Positions 36,944 to 50,440 are shown, counted from the first letter of the stretch. The stretch is 64,000 nucleotides of DNA from Rhizophagus clarus (GCA_015698045.1 BLAL01000196.1:620001-684000); one strand, 5' to 3'. Numbers and translations are program-made. Notes: generated by a model not told the origin, from the letters alone.

Positions 36944-39411
36944 CTAAGAATTCTCTTCTTGATTTTCATCATTTTTTCCCAAAAAATAAATTATGCTTAA
37001 TCTAATCCAAGAATACATTACACCAAAAGCACAATATACAGATGTTGATAATAATGGTAAGAAAGGGTATTTTCCATCTTTATAAATAACTTGATGTACT
37101 ATTCCCGTAAAAAATTGTAATATAATAAATCCATACATATATGTATTTTCGATTATATTAATTAAATATGATAATTTTGATTCATCATTTTGAGAATATT
37201 TTATAATTTTGTTTCTAAATTAAATTAAAAAAAAAAAAAGGATGATACGTATCCGATTTAAGATAAGTATTCTAAAAAAAAAAAAATAAAAAATAAAAAT
37301 AAAAAATCATAAGATGAATACAATGAATTACCTTTTATAATTAAGATTAGATAAAATTCCCATAAAGGTTAAGATGATCCATAATAAACAAATCACTATT
37401 TTGATGGTAGATTCTAAATAAAAAAAAAAGAGTATATATAATTTTTAGATGAATTATTCAAAATATGAATGTATAAACAAAATGGATGCTTAACCTGTTA
37501 ATTTGAATAAAAGTGGAAATAAAGAATATATTCCAGATACTGCAAGTATTATATAAGAACGGAAAAGTGCGATATTATCTGCTGATATCAAACTGAAATA
37601 AAATATTTATATATTCATCATTAGATACGCCATATTGTCAAAAAGATATACCGAATATGTAATTTACCTGAAAGGAATCATAACTAACAAGATTGCTTTT
37701 TCGTGAACATGCCATCCAAATAGAAAAGAAGAATATCCGTTCAAAATTAATGATACGAGAAAATTTTTGTAACTTGGGTGTTTCCACAATTTAACAAGAG
37801 ATGCCTGTTTAGTAAAAAAAAAAAATGAAGTTTATCAGATTTTAAAATTTACTAAGAGATTCAAGATTTACAAAATTTTCTTACCGCTTGAAATATCAAA
37901 GTAAGAATAAATGTGTGATTTGCTTCAACCTGTGGTAATAATGCGAAATTAACATCCCCAACTAATCCTCGCGTAATTGAACCGATCGCTGATTCATTTA
38001 ACGTCCATCCGAAACGTTTTGCAACTAGATAATGAGAATTGGCAAAATTAAAGACTCACTACATAAGTGTATTACACTACATATAAATAATGTATTTACA
38101 AACGATCAGCACTCGATCCATCGCAGAATACAAGGCCCAAAAATTCGGCGCCCAGTACGCATGACAAAGTCCCCTTTTAAAAGGAAATAAACGTGAAAGA
38201 ATTTGTCCCAATTGTCCCATAATAATAAAAGGTCCAAATGAAAGTAAAAATATTATGATGACAGAAACACCAAGGAATAAAAAATGTTTAATCGAAAATT
38301 TTTTGGTGCCTAAGAATAAATGAAACGAATCAATTCATTCTCGAGGAAAAAAAAAAAATATTATAACGATCTCAGTAAAGTCAAAAAAAAAGAAGTGAAT
38401 TATTTATTTATTGTATAAATACCTTGTTCGGAGGTTTCTCGAAAACAATAATGTCTCAATAGATATATGAAATACGCAGGAGCAAGGTAAAGAAAAATGT
38501 GTTTAAAATTAAGCAATACGGCAAACATTATTCCACACATAAGATCATTTCCCTTAAATATGAAAATATGGAAAAGATCAGAATAAATATAAAGAAAAAA
38601 AAATCTTACATTGATGATTGATGATTTTAATGATTCAAATTACAATGATTTTAATAATGATTTTTACCTCTTTTGCATATGCCAACGAGAACAAAAATAT
38701 ACCATAAAGAAACCCATTATACTGAAAATGAATATGTTATTGACATCAACCCATCAACAAGAATTAAAAATAATAATTTTAAAATCAATAAATCAATAAA
38801 TCATCAGCTTGTGAAAATCAAAACAAAAGGATATGATCAACAATCAAAATTCCAGGATTCAGAAAAATCGATGCAGCTAATATATTTAACAAATTTTTAT
38901 TTTTCATATTATTTGTTGTCAAATATCTATTTATAAATTTTTCATTAAACATAAAATATATAGTTTTATTATTAAATTAACAATATAAAAAAAATTTAAG
39001 ACTTACTTTTTCAATGCATAAAATAATACCAATTCACTTATAATTACTGTCGCGCGTTGGAAATAAATTGTTGCATCACTTGTATAATTTAAATTATCGA
39101 CTCTAAGCATTTCTTTATCGGCTAATGGTGCGAATTGTGATAAGATCCATTCGAACCATGCAAAGAATGGAGGATAATCTAATGTCCATTCACTCTTATC
39201 TTCATAATACCATTTCGATATTGGTAAACTATGTGTAATAGCAAGCCAATTCCGATGAACCTCAAAATCTGTTGAACGACTTGTAAATGAAAATAAAAAC
39301 GAATTAAAGTCAAAGTCATAAATGTTCATGTTTTAATTTAATTTTAACTTACTATGTAGGAAATAATAATATCTTAATAAATGTGCTAAAAATTAACAAA
39401 TCTTCTAACAT
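36944..39411 (-). CDS. ALG8: Dolichyl-P-Glc:Glc1Man9GlcNAc2-PP-Dol glucosyltransferase
   Basis: Adds the second glucose to the lipid-linked N-glycan precursor in the ER membrane. Predicted 519 residues, 11 exons (minus): 39411-39353, 39279-39007, 38926-38835, 38735-38668, 38552-38423, 38309-38100, 38024-37885, 37804-37668, 37592-37495, 37413-37332, 37214-36944; all phases agree. ALG8-type motifs are [74 protein letters not shown] and [14 protein letters not shown]. They favour ALG8 over ALG6. The first exon ([20 protein letters not shown]) is recovered by splicing; a shorter model starting at 39329 would replace it with non-homologous residues. Intron 3 (38834-38736) appears to be a U12-type AT-AC intron. 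It is a many-pass membrane protein of about the usual family length. Confidence 0.95.
38736..38834 (-). other. Putative U12-type AT-AC intron in ALG8
   Basis: On the minus strand the intron starts ATATCCTTTT, matching the minor-spliceosome 5' consensus, and ends ...CAATAAC. Removing these 99 bases joins GTTGATC to ATATTCATTTTCAG and gives [14 protein letters not shown], the conserved ALG8 sequence. No GT-AG alternative keeps the frame: the conserved frame meets TAA just upstream of the junction. A perfect TTCCTTAAC branch site was not seen; TTTTTAAT lies about 28 bases from the end. Confidence 0.8.
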
Positions 39412-39964
39412 TGTTTATTGGAGTTACAATTATAAAGTAGATGATATAAAGTTAATTCGGATCATTACTGTCATTACTTAATATTGATATACACGCATTT
39501 AGTGATCTATATTTGGAATCAATATAAACTTTTTAGGACATAAAATTTAATTAGATGCCACAGGTCAATTATATTGCGATATTTACATATTACAAATGAA
39601 TTTTCAGAATTATGTAATAACACTATTTAATTTAACGTAATGTACAGTACACTATACTTTGGATTTATTATGTAGAGTGGTAAATATAGCTTTTTTTTTT
39701 ACGAATTCTCTTTTCCAGAATACATTTTATGCAGCGTAAAATTACAAATAATCCATATTTAAACTAACATAATAAACGGTCCTCAACTCTTTTAGCAATT
39801 TTCTCTCTAAATACGACTATAAGCAAATTCGGTTCTCAATATTAATACTCAATCGTTATCATATAATAAAATTCAATTTAAATTAAATTGTCTGAAGGCG
39901 AATATTAAGAAAATCAACGACAATAATTGTTTAAATTGTCTTTTACCTTACTGAAATAATAAAT
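39412..39964. other. Intergenic region between ALG8 and the acyltransferase gene
   Basis: 553 bases between two minus-strand genes. It should hold the ALG8 promoter and the acyltransferase 3' end. AT-rich, with no recognisable element. Confidence 0.5.
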
Positions 39965-42791
39965 TTAATTTTTTAAGCAATTTTCATCCTCTTTATCTCC
40001 ATGATATCCGGTGTCCTCTTCAGACTCCTTTTTCTTGATCTTAGTAATTCTATGTAGTTCTGAGAAAGGTGCAGTCCTAGATAACCCTGTTAATGCCTCA
40101 ACTCGATAATTTTCTCCCGAAGGTGCTCTACTTCTAGGTCTTGAGCTTGATCCGCTAGCCCATGAACTCGTTCTACTACGTCCTGACGTACTTCCATTAT
40201 TTTTCTCTAAAAAGTAAATTACATCATCAAACTCAGATGTTTCTCCTTGACGTTCCCAATTAAATACTCTATCATCTAGCCAATCTATTGGTGATTGGAA
40301 TAAACTCTTGGAAGACGAATGTGTTGCAGAACGTTCAACTGCATGAACTATTCTTTCAGCATCAAAATCGTGATAAATTTGTGGTGCCAATTCATTAATA
40401 AGACTAGTAATATCGGTTGATAATTGCTCACGAACTGTACGTAAATTTTTAATAGAAGATCTGGCCCATGGAAGTAGTGACAGGAAAAGTGGTCGAATTG
40501 ATCTAAATATAATATCAATAAATAATATTATTTCCTTTTATTTAAAAGTACCAATTAGTACATCATATGTTAAGAATATTACCAAGCTTACTTATAAATA
40601 TCAATCCCGCTCTCATACAATCTAATCGTTACGTAACTTCCCGTAACTAAAGTGCAAAAAGTCGATATAGGAGCAAAAACTTTCCATTTTAATATCCATT
40701 TGTATTTAAACGAGATCAGAACTACAATGAACGTATAGAAGCCATAAAGGGTCGGTGTGACAACAAGAGCAACTAGTAATTTCCACGTCGCAAGCACATC
40801 ACGTCCGGCCACTTTGACTGATGATCCACGAACAGCTTCTGTTCAATTATAAAATATATTTAGTATATGAAATTAAATTAATCAAATTTGAATTATTAAC
40901 TTAAAAAAGACCTTTTGCTTTTCTTGCACTTATTTTACGCGCAATTATCACGAGTGGTAAGTTTAGAATAAACCTAAATAAATATAAATATTAATAACAA
41001 AATAAAATTATCACAAGAAATTTGAATAAAAATCCATTTACCCCGGTAAACCTAAAATACCCCATGTTGTTAATAAAATTACTCGATAAAACAATAATCC
41101 GGCAGCTCTAGTTCCTCCCATAGATAACTTATTAACTTGGTGATCCTTCAATCCATGATATTTTAATAGTCTATTGTATTCCATAATCCTTCTTCGCATT
41201 TCCTGAACTCTCGGGTCATTTTTAAAATGCTCATATCCGGCCACGAATCGCCGATTTAATTCAACGATTTGAGAAATTGGAAACCTCCTATGAGCTGGCT
41301 TATATAATCGGCGTCCAGCTTGTATGAACTATAAATATAATTAAAAAATTACACTTCGAATTATCTAGCAAAAAGTTGAAAATAATTAACCAACCATTAG
41401 AGTCTCGTAATCTGGAGTATTAACCGTCACTGCTTTTAAACAGTTGTAAATAATTTCCAATAGTTTAGAACAAGCTTCTCTTTTTGATGAGCCACCTTCC
41501 TTAAATTTCTCTACTAAATCTGGTGTAATAGAAATTGGTGTACCAAATTCTATAACAGCACGTGATCTAAAATGATGGGCATGAAAATAATTCAAGCCTA
41601 TATTAAAAAAATAAATTAATATAACCTACTTCGAAGATTACAAACACTAGAATCTCTATAAATATTTACCACATGGCACTATTTTGACATTCAGGTCAGG
41701 ATTCATAGCAATAGCTCCTAAAGCCATTATTGTGACGCCAGCTAAACGAAAAAAAAAAAAAAAATTTTTTTTTTATAAAATATTTTCTAATACAAAAAAA
41801 TAGAAACCAATTCTGATCAATACCTACCTTTAAGGGGCAAGATTTCCGTACGGTCATGACTGCCACCTTCTGGAAATATTCCAATGCAATGGCCAGCTTT
41901 CAAAGTATCAAAAACAGTCTTATATACTTGACTCTGATCAATATGCGGTACACACTTATAAGGTGTCCCTTCCGGATCTGTAAGCATGTCTAAAGCATTC
42001 GAATCTTTGAATTCTTTTTTTATAATTAATTCGGTGTCCGAAATTATCTCTTTCACTTCAGATGAACCACAATCCATAGGAAGGGCGATTTGTGAACCAA
42101 TTGTCAACTGTTGTGTAAACGCAGTTTCGATGCCAGTGATTCGAGTTGGATCAGTTTTACGATTGAGTAGTTGAATTCGTCCTATTCCAGGTTTAGCTAA
42201 ATCCTGAGGTCTTGTGACTGGAACTAGAAATATAAAATATTAAAATTAGATTCATTACGAAAATATATTTTTCGAGCCCTAACTTACTTGCATGAACAGA
42301 GCGAGCCATTTTTCCTATGAATCGACGACGCATCGATTTTTCTGCAATCAAGAATGAAACGCGCCGTTGGCAATGCCTCATCAAAATTAACGGATCAACA
42401 AACTAATAATAAAACAATTAAAGTTAATATGAATAAAAATAGGTTTTTCGATAGGTAGTTAAAAGAATCGATCCAAAATTTCTTCCACTACGAATTCCGT
42501 ACGAACCCACCCATGTACTATTATTTTATCAAGAGCTTGTAACCCTTCGCAGTAGCACTTTCATGACACTTTTCTTGACGAGTTGTTTGAATCCTTTTCG
42601 TTCTAATGTAGTTGAAAGATTATATTAAATTCGATTTATGCTTTTACCTGATTTACGTGAGGCGCGGCAACAAAGATTACCGGCCCTTCCTTTGGTATTC
42701 TATGTGATCCACGAGGACTTATTTCACGGAAAAAAATGTCTAACATTACGTTAAAGAAACTGACAGCGATATCATAACTTTGAAGAGGCAT
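39965..42791 (-). CDS. SCT1: Glycerol-3-phosphate/dihydroxyacetone-phosphate acyltransferase
   Basis: SCT1/GPT2-type enzyme that acylates glycerol-3-phosphate at sn-1, the first step of glycerolipid synthesis, in the ER. Predicted 687 residues, nine exons (minus): 42791-42648, 42402-42288, 42223-41828, 41741-41670, 41597-41395, 41328-41042, 40973-40912, 40838-40592, 40502-39965; phases agree. Acyltransferase motifs are APHVNQFVDP (His45, Asp51), IPVTRPQDL, FPEGGSHDRTEILPLKAG (about 203-220) and IVPCGLNYFHAHHFRSRAVIEFG. Membrane segments follow near GLPGFILNLPLVIIA and the ALVVTPTLYGFYTFIVVLI region. The C-terminus is Ser/Arg-rich. The start is the first in-frame ATG; the frame stays open about 17 codons upstream, so an additional 5' exon is possible. 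It could equally be called GPT2; the two yeast paralogues cannot be separated here. Confidence 0.93.
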
Positions 42792-43278
42792 TTTCAATTT
42801 TCCGGTCAGGATAGCTTTTTCTAAAAATTTATCTACTTCTCAGAATAAATATTTGCAAGTGACGTTAATTATATTTAATGAAACTTCAAATTTTTATATC
42901 AAGAAACATTTAATTAAATAAGTTATTGGAAAAGTTTTTCAAAAAAAAAAAAAAAAATACAGGAAAATCTAGATTACTTTTTTGATAGCCTTTTTAGTAT
43001 CGTGAGAAAATGAAAATATTGGGGGAATCTGTAGTACTACAATACCACTACTTAACCGGTTAACTAGTTGATTTCGTATTGTTTATAGTAACTTCCAAAC
43101 AACTTTGAAAATCTTTGCCGCTTGAAAGACGGGGAAACGCGTGATCGCGGCGCATTAAACGTCATAATTTTTGTAAATGCATTATCTAGATTAAGTTAAA
43201 TACAATCATGTGACATTTATGACGTAAACGAAATAAAGTTCATATGCCCTGCGAAAATTTCTCACATTCAAAAAGTTA
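42792..43278. promoter_or_regulatory. Shared upstream region of acyltransferase and peptidase genes
   Basis: 487 bases between divergently oriented genes, so it must hold both promoters unless there are upstream exons. It has a poly(A) run near 42942-42957 and a GC-richer patch near 43130-43155. No specific binding site is claimed. Confidence 0.45.
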
Positions 43279-46200
43279 ATGTTTCAAATTAATACACCGT
43301 CTCCTTGTAATAATACTAAAACTAATCACGTCATGAATACAACGTGGGAACAAATTCGTCGGGAAGTCAGGGAATACCGAAGTTCCGCTCAACCGTCCAA
43401 CGTTATAAATATTAAAGATTTTTGTTTCGACGAAAATAACAATCGCGCATACTTCCTAGCAACAGATCCTTCCCGAATGAAAACCTCAACTTTATTTGTA
43501 ATTGATTTGCCCCAATATAGTAATGGGACTCAGTTAATTGAAACTGGAATAACCGGGGAAACTCAAGGTTCTCAAAATGGGACTTCCAAACCTGATTGTA
43601 ATTATCCATTCAGTTTTTCTAATAATGAATTTCAGGTGAAAGGTAAGTTTTTTTTCTAAACTCTTTTAATTGTGCATTTCTTTATTCTTATTTGACATAA
43701 CAGGAATGCGAGAAATGGGTAACCAATTAATTAACCAATGTGAAGTGACCTGACTTTAAAGTTATAGTTTAGTTTTGCTGATTTTAAATAATTACATCAT
43801 TTTTGGAAATATTATCATATATTATGAGAAATATAATTTTTAAATTTATATTTATTCATTGCCATGTTATTTTGTAGAATTTTCCTATGCTTTTTTTCCA
43901 TCTACTTCCAACGGTACATCTTCACTCTCACCGTCTATCAAATTATCAGATTCGGATGGTTTTAATGTGAACAAAATGTATTCTAGTTCATACCCAAAAA
44001 ATTCAAAGATTTCGAATAATTTAAATGCGTTATCAAAAATTCCTGCTGTAGAATGGAGACCTTTACTTCCAGAATCATGGTTGAAAGAAAAGTCCGTTTC
44101 AGAGACTTTATCACGTGAAGAATTGTTTGTTAAAGAACGGAGAAGATTAGCCTTGCAGGGCATAACGAGCTATCAGTTCGACTCACATAGTGGGCAAATT
44201 TTATTCAGTTATGGAAGCGGCATTTATTTGGGACATGTTACCAAGGTGAATTGTAGATTTCACTGCTTATAAAAATTTAATATTGTGTATCATCTATTAA
44301 ATTTTATCATTTTCGACTCTAATTCGCGAATATATTTTATAGAATGGAGAATTTTATCCACGTCCTATATCACCTTACTCTTCAGGACCAATAATATATT
44401 CAAACAGTATTTTAGGTTACCCTATGAATCACTCACCTCAACACAATATATCACCTATTTCGTCTCCATCAACTACCGCTTCATCATCTCCATCACCTTC
44501 ACCGTGTTGTTCATCACCAATAAATTCCGTATCTCCTCGATTAGACCCAAAATTAGGTGGCCGCAATCATAACTTAGTCGCCTTTATTCGAGATCGAGAT
44601 ATATGGGTGACTACGTCCAACGGTTGCGAGACTCAATTAACATTTTGCAATGACCATGATCGCGATGGTACAGCAGCGTTAAGCTGTGGAGTTGCAGAAT
44701 TTGTTATGCAGGTAAAACGGAAAATTTGATTTTAGAGATTATATATTCGTTCTTACAGATCAAACGAAGACTTAGGATTTTTTTCGTATGTCCATCAAAG
44801 GAAGAATTCCACCGATTTACGGGTTATTATTGGGCGCCACCTTCATTATCAAATTGTATGAAAGATCAACTTGAACGTATTCTATACTTGCAGATTTCTG
44901 AATCAATGGTTGATTTAGTGTTAATATCAAGACCAGGTCCACAAGGAGAAGTGGAAGAATATAGATATCCAAAAGCCGGTACGTTATTAAAACATGATAT
45001 TTCCAAATTACTATATCTACATATATATATGCATAGATATCATGAATGATGATTTTTATGATTTTTGGAAATTTCATTAGGTACACCAAATGCTGTGAGT
45101 GATTTACAGATTGTAGAATTTATTCCTCGATATCATGAAGAGGAGGTAAATAAGAATGAATATCTTTATTCAATAATTTTGGTTATTTTCTTTTTTTTAA
45201 GTGTCAATCATTTGACACGACCGATCTTTAAAGGATTCTTATGAACCCGTTCATAAAAGACTTTGGGGTAATGCTGCTTTGGATAAACTCTTCCCTTGGA
45301 TGGAGTACGTCGTGCGATTTGGGTGGTGTCCAAATGGCAAAAGGTATCAGCATTATTTAATTTTTTTCTTTATTTAAAATTTCTTATCAAGTATTTTTGT
45401 AAATGTACTTTACTTACCTATAAATTATAAAATAAATTATATGTAAAAAAGTGCGTGGGTACAATTGCTTGACAGACCACAAAAACGAACAGCAATTGTA
45501 AAAATACCTATTAGCAATTTTATGAGCATAACGGAGTATCAGCAGACGTGTGGGCAATACGACGATTTATGTATATCAAGAATAGAAGTTATATATGAAG
45601 AAAGAAGTGATGTTTGGATAAATGTAGGTAACTCAACTCTTTATTTTGAAATATGTGATTTTAATAATAATAAAAAGAAAAAAAAAACTTTATTGAATCT
45701 TAATATTGTAATTTGAATAAAATATCTGTTAGGTCACAGATATATATTATTACTTCAATGATGATGATGATTTTGGTAATCAAAGATCTGAGTTACATTC
45801 TTCAATGACATATACATCTCAAACACCTTTATTACCCACTAAACTTTTCCTAACTTCTGAAAGTAGCGGTTTTCGTCATCTTTATCTTGTGGTGAAACCT
45901 TCTGTTTCCTCACCAGATTATCATGTTAGAGCAATTACAGCAGGAAACTGGCCTATTGTAGATAGACCAATATATGTTGATACAAAAAGACAATTAGTTT
46001 ATTTTACCGCAAAGAAAGATACACCATTAGAGACACATTTATATGTCGCTAGTTATTCGGAAGGTGCAGACCCTTTGACAGTAGTACGATTAACAGAGTT
46101 AGGATATAGTCATACGGTAGTAATGGACGAAAAATGCGAAAGATATTTAGATTGGTTTTCCAGTGTTAGTGAGAAACCACGATGTAGTGTACGATATTTA

Positions 46201-47267
46201 GTATGGAATGAGGGAAATATTTTTCCTAGCGTTAGCGAGACGATGGGTCTATTTGTGAAGGGTGGTAAAGAAGAAGATGACGCGAAGGAATGGGACGACA
46301 AGAAACTTTCAAAAAAAGTTCCTATAGGAGAATTTTTTGATTTTATAAATAATGACGGTGTAAAAATATATGGGTGCATCTACCGGCCGGAAAATTACGT
46401 CTCTGGAAAAAAATATCCCACACTTTTAAGTATTTATGGTGGTCCCAAGTCTCAGGTTGATTAATAATTTATTTATTGTATTAATTTTTTTATATAAATA
46501 TTTATATTAATATTTTAATATCTTTGTCTTTATCAATGTTTGATTACAGATGGTGACTAATGATTACAAGTACCCACGATTTCTTCGACTGTTCCTTGCA
46601 ACACGACTTGGATTTACGGTAGTTTTAATTGATGGTCGTGGATCTTCAGATAGGGGTGTAGCGTTTGAGTCTTTTCTTAAGGGTCGTATGGGTACCGTTG
46701 AACTTGAGGATCAGATTGCAGGGCTTAATTATTTAGCATCTAAAAAAATGGGCGTTGATTTGGAAAGAATAGCCATTACTGGATGGAGTTATGGTGGATA
46801 TTTAAGTCTAATGGCATTAGCTCAATATCCACGTATCTTTAAATTAGCTATCGCTGGAGCGCCTGTAACACAATGGGAACTTTATGACACAGCTTACACT
46901 GAACGCTATATGGGACTTCCGTCGGAAAATCAAGAAGGATACCGTAAAGGAAGCGTTCTTTCCTGGGCTGACAAATTTCCCGATAAGTATGTCGATTTAT
47001 GATCGAATTCTAAATTTATTTTTTTTTTTTAGTCTTACCAATGTTTACCTCGACTTAATTAGTGAAAATCGGCTATTAATTGCCCATGGGCAAATCGATG
47101 AAAATGTTCACTTCAAGAATTCCGAATTATTAGTTTCTGCACTGGTTAAACAAAACAAACCACATAAATTACAACCATATCCAACAGAAAGACACGGTCT
47201 AAGACATGCTAACGTAGCCGAACATTTTGAAACTTTAATGTTCTTTTGGTTGGTGAATTATCTATAA
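43279..47267 (+). CDS. DPP8/9-like dipeptidyl peptidase (serine peptidase family S9B)
   Basis: Predicted 1006 residues, ten exons: 43279-43642, 43878-44245, 44343-44711, 44801-44978, 45081-45145, 45234-45343, 45452-45623, 45733-46455, 46550-46986, 47033-47267; phases agree. It should remove N-terminal dipeptides after Pro/Ala. The N-terminal beta-propeller half includes RNHNLVAFIRDRDIWV, CGVAEFVMQEEFHR and SDVWINVTDIYYYF. The catalytic alpha/beta-hydrolase domain has VVLIDGRGSSDRG, GWSYGGY (Ser863), IDENVH (Asp951) and ERHGLRH (His983). The EE after FVMQ is presumably the substrate-binding glutamate pair. No signal peptide or membrane anchor is seen, so it is likely cytosolic like DPP8/DPP9 rather than vacuolar like yeast DAP2. 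The intron 3 acceptor at 44800 was chosen because it restores FVMQEEF. A Ser/Pro-rich insert lies at about 44430-44550. Confidence 0.94.
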
Positions 47268-50127
47268 CGGTTAAAATCTGGATTAATTTTTGTATTTTTT
47301 TTTTTGTTGTAATATAATAGTTTTCAAAAAAAAAAAAAAAATGTTAATCTGGTTACTAAATTATGCAGAAGGGTGGATGTATTGGAAGGAGGTAAATTAA
47401 TTAAATTAAATTAAAAACGGACTTATTTATTAATATCGCCGAATTGGCATTTTACTAAATAATGAATGTTTAAAAATCTATTATTATTAATATTATGAAT
47501 AATTTATTACCAACACATTTTGTTATTTTGTATATTAAATTTTAGATTGTAATATATGTAAAACTTTTAACATGTCGGTGATATCATAACACACTATGTT
47601 ATAATATTCAAAGTAAATTTTATGAATAAGTACTATTAATTTATATGACGTCCCATACTTGCTCTCTTGGCTGAGTTTAATCAATAAAATTTTCAGATGT
47701 CCTAGATTCAAATATAATACTAGTAATCTAATATATATGTAATTCGTAAAGGAATCCTTAACAATTTCATCCATTTATATTCGCTCTTGTCCAAGCCGAA
47801 GATACATAAAATGTATGTCCCCAAAAATTCATCTTAATATTTTACAATGATTCTCTGAAGATTATATGTATAGATTTTCTTGATACGTAAAAATCCAGTC
47901 CCATGCCTGCTGTTTGATAAAATTATTCAGATCTCCTTTATAAAGAACCTGAATCACGAAGCCAATTAGAATAGGGAATATCGAATTCTAATTCTATCTA
48001 TCAAATTTGTGAATTTCACATGGAATATTTAGTAATAGATTTAATGCTCGTATGGTTAAAATCAATTAAAAAATTTGCATTGTACCAAAGCACAAACTTT
48101 ATTTCTATTGCTTTTGTATTACATGTGTAATATCATAAAGATCATTCTGTATGCAGCGAATGTTGTATTGAAATTTTTTTTTTTGCTCGTTTTCTTTGAT
48201 TAGTTCAAAGAATTCAAGAAATTGAAGTTTATGGATAATTCTTCCTCGCCAGCATAGTCTTCCTTTCTCATAATATCACTAAATTCATTCTTTTATTCTG
48301 ATTTTATCTATTGAAAACTCTAAAACAATAATCGATTGTTTTTTTTTCACCGGTAGCACTTAACACCACACAAAAAGCATCAAACATATTTGTATATTAC
48401 AGATCTCCGGAACGTTCTCTAACCATTTTATCCGATCAACGTCTTTTTCATTTGTTTTTCAACGTTCCTCTCCAATTCTGATTCTGTATTCTTAATTTCG
48501 ATAGCTCATTGTAATACGTCTTCTACGTTTTTTGGATTTATAGTCACCTTGCTCCTGTGAATTTTGTTTCAAACTGATTTTACTTTCAAATTTTCAAAAT
48601 CAAACTTTTTTTTTTTTATAAATGAAATCTGATAATATATTTCCGGTTGACTGGGTCATGATTTCGTTTCCGATGGTGAAGCACTAATGATGGAAATCAA
48701 TGACAATACATGAAATACTTGTGATGTAACTTCATGATTAATTGATTATAGCTTCTTTGAGCTTTGTAGCTTGCCTTAACGGACAACAACGCTGATCTTT
48801 TCGCAGTATATGTTTTCTAGTCATTTGAAACAGAAAATTTAAACGTATTAAAGATAAAAGTACGTGTATCACATTCTCATCTTCCATTTTCGTTAAATGT
48901 TCTTGAGTGTCCTCATTCACGATATTACATAGATAGTTATAGTTTTTGTTAATTTGTCTAAAGTTTTTGTGCCTTCAATGTTTCTTTTTCAGTTAATCAA
49001 CGCAAAGCGGTCGTATTTAGTACTTTTTGCTAATACTTCTGTTATTGCTAAAGGTGCGTTTGTCGGTTTGTGGTTATTAAGATTCAGATAATGATAAAAA
49101 TTCCAGATTCTGGTAAAACACGATAACCACTCGATTACTGGATTTGCTTTATCGGGTATTATGTATGAAATACGATAAAAAGAATATAGATAAATGTCTG
49201 TTCCACCATATGCTGGGAAATCCTTAGATTCTATATACTTACTGTGAGGATCGTACGAAGTAACTTTTTTTTTACATCGCGATTAACACGGAAAATCTTT
49301 AAATACTCACATTGCGTCATAACCTCGAGCAATTACTGCACGTGGCATAGCTGTTGATGTTACGCCATCTTGTAGTTTGTGTACCTGGTACGGTTATTTC
49401 TTGGCAAGCGTTTTACCGTATATGAGCTTCAACAATTGAATCTCAATGTGACAATGTCGTTTCGTCTTTAATTTCTTAACGTATGCAGCATGCGTAATTG
49501 CGTACGTTATTAATGTACACACTGGCCGGAGTTTAGGAGTTAATGCACTTGCACGTGATAGCATTTAACGTTAACTCTGGCCAGTGTGTACGATAACGGA
49601 TATTAATGTACGCTGCGTACGTTAAGAAATTCCTTTTGATTAATATACAGTATTTACTATATATACTGTATGTTAAATAACATCTAATGCGAAACTTACC
49701 TGTTACATCCAATTGCTATTTTAAATTTGATCGAAACCCGTAATTTTTAAAATGATTGAACTATCTATTAGAAGTTATAATCTTTTTAGTTTTTCATTAA
49801 ATAATTAAATTGGGTTAAAAATTAAATAGACAAACAAAAAAATAATCACAGTATACTTTCAGGAAAAAATTCGAAAAATCAGAGTTATTAATATAATAAA
49901 AAAAGGAATAATTTATTTAAAATCAAAACTTTTATCATTTTATATTGTAATGCAATTGAAATAAATAATCTTAAACAAATGATTGAGCATTGTAAAGTAT
50001 ATTGGATTAGTGTAAACATAAACAATCAAATCGAACTTGAGTTCAATTCAGATTAAAAAATATTAAATTACTCTATAATATGTAAATTTTTATGTTTAAT
50101 AATAGATACAAAGAAAATATTATTCAC
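47268..50127. other. Long intergenic region
   Basis: About 2.9 kb without a supportable gene. The two minus-strand frames of 60-80 codons (47535-47774 and 48738-48920) have no family features. A foldback element lies at 49470-49631. Confidence 0.5.
49470..49631. mobile_element. Foldback/MITE-like element with ~75-bp imperfect arms
   Basis: The left arm (from AATTTCTTAACGTATGCAGC) and right arm (ending GCTGCGTACGTTAAGAAATT) are imperfect reverse complements over about 75 bases. They include a shared GTACACACTGGCC and enclose a ~14-base loop. TTAA occurs inside both ends, which could mean a piggyBac-type duplication, but the palindrome continues outside it, so the class is unresolved. Confidence 0.7.
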
Positions 50128-50440
50128 TGTCAATATTTTCTTAATATGTCTTGAAGATGTAACTTCTTGTTGATTTGAGCGATTTATAGGTTCTAAATTT
50201 TGAATTCATATTTTGGGAAATGAAAAAGTTAATTAGCTTGGGATGTATTTCATCTAATTGTATTTCTAATATGAATTGGTAATGTTGGCTGAAGTAGACA
50301 ATCGGGTTTATTTATTCTTTTAAAGAATTCGGAGTTACTGCCCTAATATTTGAACGTAAACCTCGACAAATTGATGAGGTTTTCCATGTAATATTTCAGG
50401 TGTCATTCATATATGGCATTACTCCATGAAGATTCTTTAG
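50128..50440 (-). pseudogene. Decayed kinase fragment (minus strand)
   Basis: Read on the minus strand it follows the array kinases. It shows the VMPYM...EIL-GKP region near 50430-50375, then, after a deletion, the ICRGLRPNI...ETPDSLKELI region near 50375-50310. Further on come the NFQNLPEPINCPNQQEF and RYIKKI tail coding sequence near 50220-50130. Frames are broken. Confidence 0.6.

Noticed and set aside
38736..38834. A GT-AG intron instead of AT-AC in ALG8
   Set aside because: The possible GT (at CTTTT|gttttg) and the AG before TATAATGG give a frame with a stop and lose the [10 protein letters not shown] motif. The conserved frame meets TAA just upstream of the junction.
39003..39329. ALG8 starting at the ATG at 39329
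   Set aside because: It would give a non-homologous N-terminus. Splicing 39411-39353 to 39279 restores [17 protein letters not shown], the family pattern.
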